DNA of 64,000 bases from Anabas testudineus (Eukaryota > Chordata > Actinopteri > Anabantiformes > Anabantidae), in contig NC_046622.1 in NCBI RefSeq assembly GCF_900324465.2, positions 20,004,297 through 20,068,296 of the forward strand, given 5' to 3'. Each line of letters opens with the position of its first letter. The stretch's first letter is position 1. Shown one piece after another: positions 46,990 through 59,600 of the stretch. The translations under genes and the position numbers were made by a program. The notes under the pieces were generated by a model. The model made no database searches. It was not told the DNA's origin and saw nothing but the letters and a program-made list of their open reading frames with translations.

Positions 46990-49900
46990 ATGTCACTTAT
47001 ACAGTGGTGGCCAGAGCGTGGCTGGGCACTTTTACAGCTGTTGATGGTGGCATCTTTTTCTCAGACAGAGGAACAGGTGTGCCGACTAATAGGTGATCCA
47101 GAGAATCCCCAGCTATCTAAAGATGGTGACATCACATTTGGGGGAATGTTTGCCTTCCATGGTAGCTGGGAAGACAGAAAAGATACCTTCACAAGCAAAC
47201 CACCGCCACTGGAATGCAACAGGTAAATTATACTGAAATATACTGTTAAGATATATAAAGGAACTACATAGGTTTACCAGAATAAAAAGGTATAAATCTA
47301 AAGTATTTTATTTTGACAATATTATTGTATTTCCTGTTGTATTTGTGAATATCATCAAACACTGTGTGGATCAAGTTTAAATGAAGGAGCATTCCAGTTT
47401 GCCCAGGCTATGCTTTTTGCCATTGAGGAGATTAATAACAGTACAGACCTACTACCTGGAATCTCTCTGGGATATAAAATGTATGATACTTGTGGCTCTG
47501 CAGCAAGAGGTGTAAAAGTTGCACTGGCCTTGACTAATGGTAATGAAGTTGTATCTACACTGTCAAAGGCTCCGTGTACCAGATCTGCACAAGTGCAGGT
47601 AATAATAGGAGAAACATCTTCTTCTCCTTGTATGGCTATAGCTACTGTCATTGGACCCTTTCATATTCCAGAGGTCTGTAAGATTACTAACTTTTTATTA
47701 CTAAGTTTAAAAATTATTTTTGTTTGAAATTATTTTTCTAAATACTTTCAGATGTTAAGATCAAATGGGAGTTTGTGAATGTTTTATATACAACTTTTTT
47801 TTCATTTTGAGAAGTCATTGTTCTTTTAGATCAGTCCCTCTGCCACCTGTGCTTGTCTCAGTGACAAAACCAAGTACCCCTCCTTCCTCAGAACTATACC
47901 CAGTGACTATTATCAGAGCAGAGTCTTGGCCCAGTTGGTCAAGCACTTTGGTTGGACTTGGGTTGGAGCAATAAGATCCAATGATGATTATGGCAATAAT
48001 GGTATGGCTATATTCACAGAAACTGCACAGCAGCTGGGAATCTGTCTGGAATATTCTGTATCTTTCATTAGAACAGATCCACCAAACAAAACACAAAAGA
48101 TTATGGAAATGATCAAACATTCAACTTCCAAAGTGATTGTTGCTTTCCTCTCCTATTTGGACATGGATGTGCTTTTGTATATGTTGTCTCTTTACAACTT
48201 GGCTGGGTACCAGTGGGTAGGCACTGAGTCCTGGATCATTCATTCGCAAACTGCAGAAATTGATAACGTACACATTCTGGATGGTGCTATAGGCCTGTCC
48301 ATCCCCAAAGCACATGTCAGTGGCATGAGAGAGTTCATAATAGATGTGAAGCCACTCAATTCATCTGGTAATGAAATATTCACAGAGTTTTGGGAGACAT
48401 TATTTAACTGTAAGTTTAAACACTCTAAGTCACCAACAGAGAATCAGAGAGAATGTACTGGACATGAAGATCTAAATGGACACAGCTTCACTGATATGTC
48501 ACTTATGCCCATATTTAATAATGTCTATAAAGGAGTGTATGCTGTAGCTCATGCACTTCATAATATTCTTGACTGTAATGAAACATGTAACTACGAGGTG
48601 CAACTAGATCCATCCATGGTGGGTGAAAAATTATATCCTTAAAATTTGTGCCATGTTGCTGAACAAACAAACCTTTGTCATAATTACATAAAAATATATA
48701 ATTTTAGATTTTACAGCACATAAGAAAGATTCGTTTTAAAACAAAGGAAGGAGATGAAGTTCACTTTAATGAGAAGGGAGACCCACCAGCAAAGTATGAA
48801 ATTATAAACTGGCAGCCAACAAAAAATGGTGTTGTGGACTTTGTTACAGTTGGTCTTTATGATGCATCTTTACCTGCAGACAAACAATTGAGTCTGCAAA
48901 ATAATTATATCATTTGGGCACAGAATTCAAAACAGGTAAGCTATCATTTGATCAATTAATTATTAATAGTTACAATATTGCGACAAATTTGATAAGCTTT
49001 TCTAGTTGAGTGATTTTATATTTTTCTCACAGTTATGTTGTTCATACAGGTTCCCGTGTCAGTTTGCAGTGAGAAATGTCCCCCAGGAACTCGCAAGGTT
49101 CTCCGGAAAGGAAAACCTGTCTGCTGCTATGACTGTATAAGATGTGCAGAGGGAGAAATTAGCAACATTACAGGTCTAGTAATACTTAATGCAAGGTTTG
49201 GGACTACATAGAACCAGAAAACAAAGCTGTCACTCATGCAAATCAATCTTAAGACCTGAAGGTTTTGTTGATGTTTTGTATTCCAAAGAAGGATTAAATA
49301 ACAAAATATAATTGTTCCAGCAAACTACTAGTTTCACTTTCACAAGAAAGCATTTTGTTTGTAAAGTTTGTTTGGTTTTCAGGCTTTGTGATAAGTGCAC
49401 ACACTATCATGACATATTTGACAATGAAACAACACTGAAACAAAAAAAAAAAAAAAAAAAAAAAGGAAAGCGCTTAAAATAAAAAGTCTAACATCCATTT
49501 TATTATTATTTTTCAGATTCTATCACCTGTGTGCGATGTCAGCCTGAATTCTGGTCAAATGAGAGAAGAGATGCCTGTGTAAAGAAGGAGACAGAGTTTC
49601 TATCATTTGAAGGAAATTATGGGAGCACTGCTCACTGCAGCATCTTTATTTGGAACATGCATGACTGCTGTTGTAGCATTCATCTTCTTCAGACACAGGA
49701 AAACTCCTATTGTCAGGGCCAACAACTCTGAGCTGAGCTTCCTGCTGCTCTTCTCCTTGACTCTGTGTTTCCTGTGTTCTCTGACCTTTATCGGCCGACC
49801 CTCTGAGTGGTCCTGCATGCTGAGACACACAGCATTCGGCATCACCTTTGTCCTCTGTATCTCTTGTGTTCTGGGGAAAACTATGGTGGTGTTAATGGCC

Positions 49901-50430
49901 TTCAGGGCCTCACTTCCAGGCAGTAATGTGATGAAATGGTTTGGACCAACACAGCAGAGACTCAGTGTTCTGGCTTCACTCTCATCCAGGTTGTAATATG
50001 TATCCTCTGGTTAACAATTTCTCCTCCTTTTCCGTTTAAGAACTTTAAAGAAATCAAAGACAAAATCATCTTAGAATGTGCTCTGGGTTCAACTGTGGGA
50101 TTTTGGGCTGTACTTGGGTACATAGGCCTTCTGGCCTCTTTCTGTTTCATTCTTGCTTTTTTGGCTCGGAAACTACCTGATAACTTCAATGAGGCCAAAT
50201 TTATCACCTTCAGCATGTTGATCTTCTGTGCAGTGTGGATCACTTTTATTCCAGCTTATGTCAGCTCTCCTGGGAAGTTCAGTGTTGCTGTAGAGATATT
50301 TGCTATTCTGGCCTCCAGTTTTGGACTGTTAATTTGTATTTTTATTCCAAAATGTTACATTATCTTAATGAGACCAGAGAAGAACACAAAAAAGAATATG
50401 ATGGGGAGAGAGGCACCAAAAACAACCTGA
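46990..50430 (+). pseudogene. V2R-like (OlfC) receptor, gene 6, frameshifted in 7TM exon
   Basis: Exons: 46990-47222, 47376-47673, 47830-48618, 48708-48935, 49050-49173, 49517-50430. Exons 1-5 are open; exon 3 is 789 nt, two codons shorter than in genes 1-4 (SGHSFTD for SGLQSSFTD), as in gene 7. Exon 6 has an extra G near 49612 (FEGNYG for FEEIMG) and a missing T near 49975. The two cancel in length, but the reading frame is wrong between them and stops at 49729-49731, before the first helix is made. The exon is otherwise nearly identical to intact copies. Exon 3 has TESW. Recent loss, a null allele, or two sequencing errors are all possible. Confidence 0.75.
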
Positions 50431-51474
50431 TCTACCTAACTTTCTGTAAACTTATAGATATTTATTTTAATTTTGTGTGACTTGTTGATATTTTTAATGT
50501 CTTTTGTTTTTTTTATTATTGGTTATCCTCCTATGACTATGAACATGTTATTGTTGTTAGGTCTCACGTCACGTCATTAAAGGGTTATTTATATGTTATT
50601 TGCATATGTTTTCCTGCTATGATTATTTTAATGATCTGTCGTATACCTCTTTTTAATAGTTAAGTTAATTATCATATATTATTATTATTCATTATTACAG
50701 TAATATTTTTATAATACTATGATGTTATATCTTGGTAGCCTAGTAGATTACAGCCCACTAATTACTAAAAATCTATCCTGTTATTATTTTACATTGTAAA
50801 TTAAATAAGTGCAATTAGTGTAAAACTAGTCACTTTTCATATAATTATGCATTAGCTCCAAATGTGTAATAAAATTGCAAACGTTTAACACATGAAATTT
50901 TAATATAATGTATGGTTCAACTAATAAAATGATGTGTATTATCTTATAAGCCTTCAGTGTTTTGATATTACAGTATTACATATTTATGTAATCATTGGGC
51001 AACATAAATCTCTGCAGTAAATCAGTTTGAAATATAAATAATAACTTTACATTGACTTTAGTAAAACTAATATAAACCCCAAAGTATTCAGTGTCTTAGT
51101 CTGTTGCCCCACTTTGATTACTGATTCTGTCTAACTTTTATTTGTTTGCTAATTACTCTGTAATTACTACTAAATGTGATTGTTTTTAATTTCAGATTAG
51201 ATTCAAGTAATTTGTTTAAAATAATGTTTTAATATTACACAGCTTTCCAGGTAATTACATTAAAATTTCAAACTTGTTTCTTACTAAATATTTTACACTG
51301 AGTGCACTTATTTAATTTCAATTTTGAAACAAGTTTAATAGGCTATCAATGTTATGTAAAGTGTGCAATGTTTAGAGCTTAGCATACTACCTACCTTGTT
51401 TCTATGACATTACATGTGTGATTTATTTCACTCCCTTTTCTTTTAATCTTGATAGCCTGTGCTTACTTTGATAC
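50431..51474 (+). other. Gene 6 3' flank
   Basis: No gene. Collinear with the gene 7 3' flank (60120-61577), interrupted there by about 0.3 kb of extra sequence. Ends at the Rex1 insertion site. Confidence 0.7.
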
Positions 51475-53852
51475 TTGCATATATGTGAACAATAACTGGT
51501 GCACCAACTCCAAGACTGTACTGTAGCTAGTCACTGCTCCCCAGATGTGGAATATGTGACTGTCAGATGCAGACCTGTTTATCTTCCAAGAGAGTTCACT
51601 GTTGTCATGGCAACTGCTGTGTACATACCACCAGATGCTAATGTTAAGTTGGCACTGGGACTCCTGCATACCACGATTAGCAGCAACCAAGTACCCTAAG
51701 GCTGTGCAAATTATTGCCGGGGATTTTAACCATGCTCAATTAAAAACTGTCTGTGAAATGTGCCACCAGAGGAGATAAGACACTAGATAAGGTCTACTCC
51801 AACATAAAACATGGCTACAGAGCTATACTGCTCCCACACCTGGGCCAGTCAGACCACATGTCCCTGCTACTAGCACCAGCATATACCCCCCTCAGTAAAC
51901 AGGCTCTTACCAAAAGAATGACTATTAAAACTTGGCCCGAAGGTGCCTCCCACCAGCTGCAGGATTGCTTTCAGAGAACCAACTGGGAGATTTCTGACCA
52001 CCCAGACCTGGAGGAGCACACAGCAGCAGTCCTGTGCTTTTTCAACCACTGCACAGACACTGTTACTGTGGACAAGTGCATCAGAGTGTATCCAAACCAA
52101 AAACCCTGGATGACCAGAGAGGTCCAGCGACTGCTGCAGGAGGGCAACACAGCCTTCAGGTCCGGTGACATGAACCTGTACAGCTCTGCCAGAAGAGAGG
52201 CATCCGACAGGCCAAACTGGACTACAAACAGAGGATTGAGGACAACCTCAGCACAAACAACACACAGCAGGTGTGGCAAGGGATCCAGCATTTAACCAAC
52301 TACAGACCAAACCTCGCTGCTATCGATGGGGACCTTTCACTGGCAGAGGAGCTTAACTTCTTCTTCGCCCGCTTCAAGGTGGAGCCACCAGAGACAGCAG
52401 CACTACAGGCATCAGCCCACAGCGGCCCCTCACTCAGTGTGGAGGAACATGAGGTGAGGCGCACGCTGAGGTCTATGAACCCGAGGAAGTCTGCCGGACC
52501 TGATGGCATCACTGGTCGGGGGCTGAAGGACTGCGCGGACCAAATGGCGGGGCCTTAAGGACTACAGACCTGTTGCCCTGACCCCGGTTATCATGAAATG
52601 CTTTGAGAAACTGGTACGTAGTCACATTACCTCATGCCTTCCATCTACAATGGACAGCTACCAGTACGCATACAGGGCAAACAGGTCCACAGAAGACGCC
52701 ATCACCACCACTCTCCACACTGCTTTGTCCCATCTGGAGCAGCCGGGGAGCTACGTGAGGCTGCTGTTTGTGGATTTCAGTTCTGCCTTTAACACCATCC
52801 TTCCTCACAGACTTGTGTCCAAACTAGAGGCCCTCGGACTCTCCACCTCCACATGCCTCTGGATTTTGGACTTCCTGACAGCCCACCCCCAGAGGGTTAG
52901 AGTAGGGTCCCACATATCGACAGCTCTCATCCTCAGTATTGGCTCCCCACAGGGCTGTGTGCTGAGCCCCCTGCTCTACACCCTCTACACACAAGACTGC
53001 ACCTCCACCCACCCCAGCAATACCATCATTAAGTTTGCTGATGACACCACAGTGGTAGGGCTTATCTCTGGAAATGATGAGTCCGCTTACCGGGACGAGG
53101 TGGTGCGGCTCTTTGTCTGGTGTGGAAAAAACAATCTGATCCTCAACACAACAAAGACCAAGGAACTGGTGGTGGATTACAGGAGGAACAAAACAGACAT
53201 TCAGGCACTTTATCGTGTGGAGATCGTGTGGAGAGGGTGGCTGCTTTCAAGCCCCTGGGCGTCACCATTGAGCAGGACCTGACCTGGGGTGCCAACACCA
53301 CTCCTCTGGTGAAGAAGGCCCAGCAGAGACTGTACTTTCTCAGTCTTCTAAAGAAAAACAACCTGAATGAGAAACTGGTAGTGTCTCTCTCTCTCAAAAG
53401 AGAGCATTTTAACATACTGTGCCTGTGCCTGGTTTGCCAGTTGCACAGCTGCAGCTCCCATCCCTGGAAGAACTGTACAACTCCCGCTGCCTAAAAAAAG
53501 CTCAGAACATTCTGCAGGACCCATCACAACCTGAACATTCTCTGTTTGAACTGCTGCCTTCAGGCAGAAGATACAGTGCAATTAAAACAAGAACAAGCAG
53601 AATAAAAAACAGCTTTTATCCAAGAGCCATCCTTGTCTTAAACACTGCTAAAAAAAAGGTTAATTTAGTAAGGGAACCGTGCAATACCTGGAGTATGTGT
53701 AACCTACTGGTGTTTTGTATTTTCTAATTTAGCAGTTTTTAGTTTTTATTTATTTATGACAATTTTATTCTACCGAAATGATTCCACTCTAATTTCGTTG
53801 TACAACGTACAATGACAATAAAGTTATTTGATTTTGATTGATTTGATTTGAT
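51475..53852 (+). mobile_element. Rex1 (Babar-type) LINE, truncated and decayed
   Basis: It occupies a site that is empty downstream of gene 7 and is flanked by TTTGATAC at 51467-51474 and 53853-53860. The 5' end starts inside the endonuclease (CSPDVEYVTVRCRPVYLPRE, 51538). The RT lies at about 52593-53390 with [24 protein letters not shown] and [10 protein letters not shown]. The tail 'tacaatgacaataaag' is followed by a TGATT-repeat. Frames are broken near 51750, 52240, 52550 and 53220-53420, and the linker before the RT is shortened. Not active. Confidence 0.8.
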
Positions 53853-53860
53853 TTTGATAC

Positions 53861-54150
53861 ATGAGCAATTTAACTCACATTCCATTTTCAGTTTAGCATT
53901 GGAAGCACTACACTGAGAAAAATTGTGCTGCCAGACAGATATGACAGATATGATCATAAGCATACATCTGTCCTGCCTATGTAGCAAGAATCTCCTCTGT
54001 GGCTGGTAAGCAGCAGTGTGAAACATGGCAAGTTCTTCCTAATACCTTTCCTTTCTGATGACCTGCAGGAAGTTTCATGGCAAATGGTATAGCCTGAACT
54101 GACCACAGAGAATGTAATCAGTTAGATTAGATTTATTGTTTGGTGTGTGC
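53861..54150 (+). other. Gene 6 3' flank, continued
   Basis: No gene. Matches gene 7 flank segments at 61580-61625 and 61950-62118; gene 7 has extra sequence in between. Ends at an AT microsatellite (about 54150-54171). Confidence 0.65.
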
Positions 54151-54171
54151 CATATATATATATATATATAT

Positions 54172-55606
54172 GTGTGTAAAAAATCCCCACTCGCCCCTTC
54201 CTGGGAGCACTCCTATTCCTACAAGCTCGAGGCCTGGGAGCTTAAGGGTCCTGCGCAGCATCTTAGCTGTTCCTAGGACTGCACGCTTCTGGACAGAGAT
54301 CTCAGATGTTGTTCCTGGGATCTGCTGGAGCCACTCTCCAAGTTTGGGAGTTACAGCCCCCAGTGTTCCTATCACCACGGGTACCACTTGTGCCTTCACC
54401 TTCCACATCTTGTTGTTGTTTGTCCACCACTACTATGTCGAGTTGGTTGGCCATTACCAGTTTGTCAGTCTGTATCTGAAAGCCCCACAGGATCTTAGCG
54501 CTGTCATTCTCAACCACCTTTGATGGTGTGTCCCATTTTGACTTTGGGACTTCCAGTCTGTACTCAGCACAGATGTCCCTTTTCACTATGCCGGCCATTT
54601 GGTTATGGCGTTCCATGTATGCCCTGCCTGCTAGCATCGTGCATCCCGCTGTTATGTGCTGGATTGTTTCAGGGGTATCTTTGCACTGCCTGCACCTGGG
54701 GTCCTGCCTGGTATGGTAGATCCCAGCCTCTATTGATCTTGTACTCAGAGCCTGCTCCTGTGCTGCTAGGATTAGTGCCTCTGTGCTGTCTTTCAGTCTA
54801 GCTTTGTCCAGACACTGGTAGGATTTGTCAATATCAGCCACTTCTTCTATCTGCCGGTGGTACATGCCGTGCAGGAGTTTGTCCTTCCATGAGGGTTCCT
54901 CCTCTTCCTTCCCTTGCTCCGCTGGTTTTTGCTGCCTGAGGTATTCACTAAGCACATCATCAATTGGGGCCATCTTCCTGATGTATTGATGGAGCTTAGT
55001 TGTTTCATCCTGGATAGTGGCTTTGACACTCACTAATCCTCGGCCTCCTTCCTTCCGCTTAGCGAAGAGTCTCAGGGTGCTGGATTTGGGGTGAAACCCT
55101 CCGTGCATTGTAAGGAGCTTCCTTGTCTTGATGTCAGTTTCTTCCATCTCCTTTTATGCCCAGCTTATAATACCAGTGGGGTACCTGTTGACCAGGAGGG
55201 CGTAGGTGCTGATTGCCCGGATTTTGTTCTTCCCGTTCAGCTGACTTTGCAAGACTTGCCTTACCCTTTGGAGGTACTTTGTGGTTACCATTTGCTTGTA
55301 GGATTCCAAAGTATTTGTAGCTATCTTCAACATCTGCTATCTTGCCTTCTGGTAGTTCTATCCCATCAGTTCTGACTACCTTTCCTCTCCTTGCTACCAT
55401 GCGACCACACTTATCCAGTCTGAATGACATTCCTGTGTCGTGGCTGTATATCCTGGTGGTATGTATCAGCGAGTTGATGTCTCGTTCCCTCTTGGCATAC
55501 AGCTTGATGTCATCCATGTAGAGGAGGTGGCTGATGGTTGTGGCATTCCGTAGTCGGTATCCGTAGCCAGTCTTTGTGATGATCTGGCTGAGGGGGTCCA
55601 AACAGG
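54172..55606 (-). mobile_element. R2-like LINE with restriction-type endonuclease, 5'-truncated
   Basis: Minus-strand frames run from the end of an RT domain (55601-55134: LLYMDDIKLYAK, then DKCGRMVARRGKVVRTDG) into a C-terminal region (55147-54302). That region has KLLTMHGGFHPKSSTLRLFA, a zinc-knuckle CRQCKDTPETIQHITAGC and an IVVVDK segment typical of the restriction-like endonuclease. A frame change lies near 55140-55200, and another near 54390-54415 where the frame passes to 54408-54133. The 3' end abuts the AT microsatellite. R2/R4-type group (for example Rex6); exact clade uncertain. Confidence 0.7.
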
Positions 55607-56040
55607 TCCTAGGTGAAGGACGTTATGTCACCTGGATTGGCCTCCCAGCTCAGCCACCATATGCTGGAATTCTTCCCGGTAGAGTACACGACTTTCTGTC
55701 CCTGAAAGGGTTATTGGAAGATGCCCCAACTAGAGACCTGTCATTCTACAGTGACACCTCGAGGGGTGTGACAGGGAGGAACGGCCTCCTAGTTCTGAAT
55801 CCAAGCAGGGTTTTGTTATTGGACTTCTGTGCTGGTTACAGTTTGTCCATAACAAACACCATGTCCAAGCATAAGTACATCAGTGTAACAGTATACCCTT
55901 GGCTGGAGGTCAATGGAGTTCGTGGTCATGTCATCTAATCTCCGACCTTATGTCTTCAGCACTCGGGTGAAAAGAGGGGCTAAGCTGTCAATCAATCATT
56001 ACCTGCTGGTGAACTGGATCTGACAGTGGAGGATTAGTGG
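55607..56040 (+). mobile_element. LINE endonuclease fragment upstream of gene 7
   Basis: Same fragment as at 45811-46230, with more 5' sequence (SLKGLLEDAPTRDLSFYSDT). It contains TSRGVTGRNGLL and LLLDFCAGYSLSITNTMSKH, then a frame change near 55870. It was carried along when the gene 6/7 unit duplicated. Confidence 0.6.
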
Positions 56041-56570
56041 TTTAATTGACTTTGTGTCATACTTAAAAAGTGCTCATTAAATTTTTACAAGCGGTGTACT
56101 TAGGGGAAAAAAAACAATATCTGAATATCAGAATTGGAAAACCACTTCCTATGTAATGAACATATATATGCATATCCCAAAGTTTGAATCTAACCTAAAA
56201 AAAAATATTTTTTACTTGGAGAATGTAAATAAGCTAAAAACAGTATTTTGGAGAAGAGGAAAGTTTTGACAATATTTATTCTTTAATTAGAATTAGTATT
56301 TTTATTTTTCTATTTCCATTTCCATTTTTTTTCCATTATTTGCATTTTTAACAATACTCAGGTTGTCCAACATTACTCATCCCTCGATTTTATCTTTGTT
56401 ATTATTCAAAGATTTTCTTGAATCAACCAACCAACCAAATTTATACCATATGGTTAATATGGTATAAATCATATCATAAAGTGATAAGGTTTAAGACATC
56501 ATCAGTGTAAATTTGATATATTTTAAGGGATTAAATTACTTTTTTCTTTTCATTTTTTTTATTCAAAACT
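56041..56570 (+). other. Gene 7 upstream flank
   Basis: Close match to the gene 6 upstream flank from about 46400. It contains a CCAA repeat near 56426 and an imperfect duplication around 'ggttaatatggtataaat' (about 56440-56475). No gene. Confidence 0.65.
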
Positions 56571-56578
56571 TATAAATA
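56571..56578 (+). promoter_or_regulatory. TATA box of receptor gene 7
   Basis: TATAAATA, 78 nt upstream of the ATG. Confidence 0.6.
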
Positions 56579-56648
56579 GTAACACAATCTCTTGCTTCGC
56601 ATTGAGGTTCTTGAGAATACACCCACTCGTTTATTCTTCTCAATCAGA

Positions 56649-59600
56649 ATGCCACTTACACAGAGGTGGCCAGAGCGTGGCTGGGCACTTTTACAGCTGT
56701 TGTTGGTGGCATCTTTTTCTCAGACAGAGGAACAGGTGTGCCGACTAATAGGTGATCCAGAGAATCCCCAGCTATCTAAAGATGGTGACATCACATTTGG
56801 GGGAATGTTTGCCTTCCATGGTAGCTGGAAAGACAGAAAAGATACCTTCACAAGCAAACCACTGCCACTTAACTGCGACAGGTAAATTATACTGAAATAT
56901 ACTGTTAAGATATATAAAGGAACTACATAGGTTTACCAGAATAAAAGGTATAAATCTAAAGTATTTTATTTTGACAATGTCATTGTATTTCCTGTTGTAT
57001 TTGTGAATATCATCAAACACTGTGTGGATCAAGTTTAAATGTAGGAGCATTCCAGTTTGCCCAGGCTATGCTTTTTGCCATTGAGGAGATTAATAACAGC
57101 ACAGACCTACTACCTGGCATCTCTCTGGGATATAAAATGTATGATACTTGTGGCTCTGCAGCAAGAGGTGTAAAAGTTGCACTGGCCTTGACTAATGGTA
57201 ATGAAGTTGTATCTACACTGTCAAAGGCTCCGTGTACCAGATCTGCACAAGTGCAGGTAATAATAGGAGAAACATCTTCTTCTCCTTGTATGGCTATAGC
57301 TACTGTCATCGGACCATTTCATATTCCAGAGGTCTGTAAAATTACTAACTTTTTATTACTAAGTTTAAAAATATTTTGGTTTGAAATTATTTTTCTAAAT
57401 GCTTTCAGACGTTAAGATCAAATGGGAGTTTGTGAATGGTTTTTATATACAACTTTTTTTTCATTTTGAGAAGTCATTGTTCTTTTAGATCAGTCCCTCT
57501 GCCACCTGTGCTTGTCTCAGTGACAAAACCAAGTACCCATCCTTCCTCAGAACAATACCCAGTGACTATTATCAGAGCAGAGTCTTGGCCCAGTTGGTCA
57601 AGCACTTTGGTTGGACTTGGGTCGGAGCTATAAGAAGCAATAATGATTATGGCAATAATGGTATGGCTATATTCACAGAAACTGCACAGCAGCTGGGAAT
57701 CTGTCTGGAATATTCTGTATCTTTCTTTAGAACAGATCCACCAAACAAATTACAAAAAATAATTGACATTATTAAACATTCAACTTCCAAAGTGATTGTT
57801 GCTTTCCTCTCCTATTTGGACATGGATGTGTTTGTGTATACGTTGTCTCTTTACAACTTGACTGGGTACCAGTTGGTAGGCACTGAGGGTTGGATCTTTA
57901 ATTATCAAACTGCAGAGATGGATAAAAATCACATTCTTGATGGTGCTATAGGCCTGTCCATCCCGAAAGGACAGGTCAGTGGCATGAGAGAGTTCATAAT
58001 AGATGTGAAGCCACTCAATTCAACTGGTAATGAAATATTCACAGAGTTTTGGGAGACATTATTCAACTGTAAGTTCAGACAGCCAAAGTCACCAACAGAG
58101 AATCAGAGAGAATGTACTGGACATGAAGATCTGAGTGGACACAGCTTTACTGATATGTCACTTATGCCCATATTCAACAATGTCTATAAAGGAGTGTATG
58201 CTGTAGCTCATGCACTTCATAATATTCTTGACTGTAATGAAACATGTAACTGCGAGGGTCAACTAGATCCATTCATGGTGGGTGAAAAATTATATCCTTA
58301 AAATTTGTACCATGTTGCTGAACAAACAAACCTTTGTCATAATTACATAAAAATATATAATTTTAGATTTTACAGCACATAAGAAAGATTCGTTTTAAAA
58401 CAAAGGAAGGAGAAGAAGTTTACTTTAATGAGAAGGGAGACCCACCAGCAAAGTATGAAATTATAAACTGGCAGCCAACAGAAAATGGTGTTGTGGACTT
58501 TGTTACAGTTGGTCTTTATGAGGCATCTTTACCTGCAGACAAACAATTGAGTCTGCAAAATAATTATATCATTTGGTCACAGAACTCAAAACAGGTAACC
58601 TATCATTTGATCAATTATTCTATAATAGTTAAAATATTGCGACAAAGCTTTTCTAATTGAGTGATTTCATACTTTTCTCACAGTTATGTTGTTTATTCAG
58701 GTCCCTGTGTCATTTTGCAGGGAGAAATGTCCCCCAGGAACTCGCAAGGTTCTCCAGAAAGGAAAACCTGTCTGCTGCTATGATTGTATAAGATGTGCAG
58801 AGGGAGAAATAAGCAACATTACAGGTCTAGTAATACTTAATGCAAGGTTTGGGACTACATAGAACCAGAAAACAAAGCTGTCACTCATGCAAATCAATCT
58901 TAAGACCTGAAGGTTTTGTTGATGTTTTGTTTTCCGAAGCAGGGTTAAATCACAAAATATGATTGTTCCAGCAAACTACTAGTTTCACTTTCACAAGAAA
59001 GCATTTTCTTTTTTTGAAAAATAAGAAAAATCTAAGACATATTTGTAAAAAGTCTATGTGGTTTTCAGGCTGTGTGTTAATCATCACTATCATGACATAT
59101 TTGAAGACAGTGAAACACTAAAACAAACACAAAACAAAAAAAAAACAAAAAAAGGGAAGCACTTAAAATGAAAAGTCTAACATCTGTTTTATTATTACTT
59201 GTCAGATTCTATCACCTGTGTGCGATGTCAGCCTGAATTCTGGTCCAATGACAGAAGAGATGTCTGTGTAAAGAAGGAAGCAGAGTTTCTATCATTTGAA
59301 GAAATTGTGGGAGCACTGCTCACTGCAGCATCTTTATTTGGAACATGCATGACTGCTGTTGTAGCATTCATCTTCTTCAGATACAGGAAAACTCCTATTG
59401 TCAGGGCCAACAACTCTGAGCTGAGCTTCCTGCTGCTCTTCTCCTTGACTCTGTGTTTCCTGTGTTCTCTGACCTTTATCGGCCGACCCTCTGAGTGGTC
59501 CTGCATGCTGAGACACACAGCATTCGGCATCACCTTTGTCCTCTGTATCTCTTGTGTTCTGGGGAAAACTATGGTGGTGTTAATGGCCTTCAGGGCTTCA

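Noticed and set aside
54150-54171. AT run considered as a Z-DNA or origin-type element
   Set aside because: A plain dinucleotide microsatellite; nothing nearby supports a special role beyond the LINE boundary.
54140-54801. Plus-strand open frames antisense to the R2-like LINE
   Set aside because: The minus strand carries the recognisable zinc-knuckle and endonuclease text, so these are shadows.
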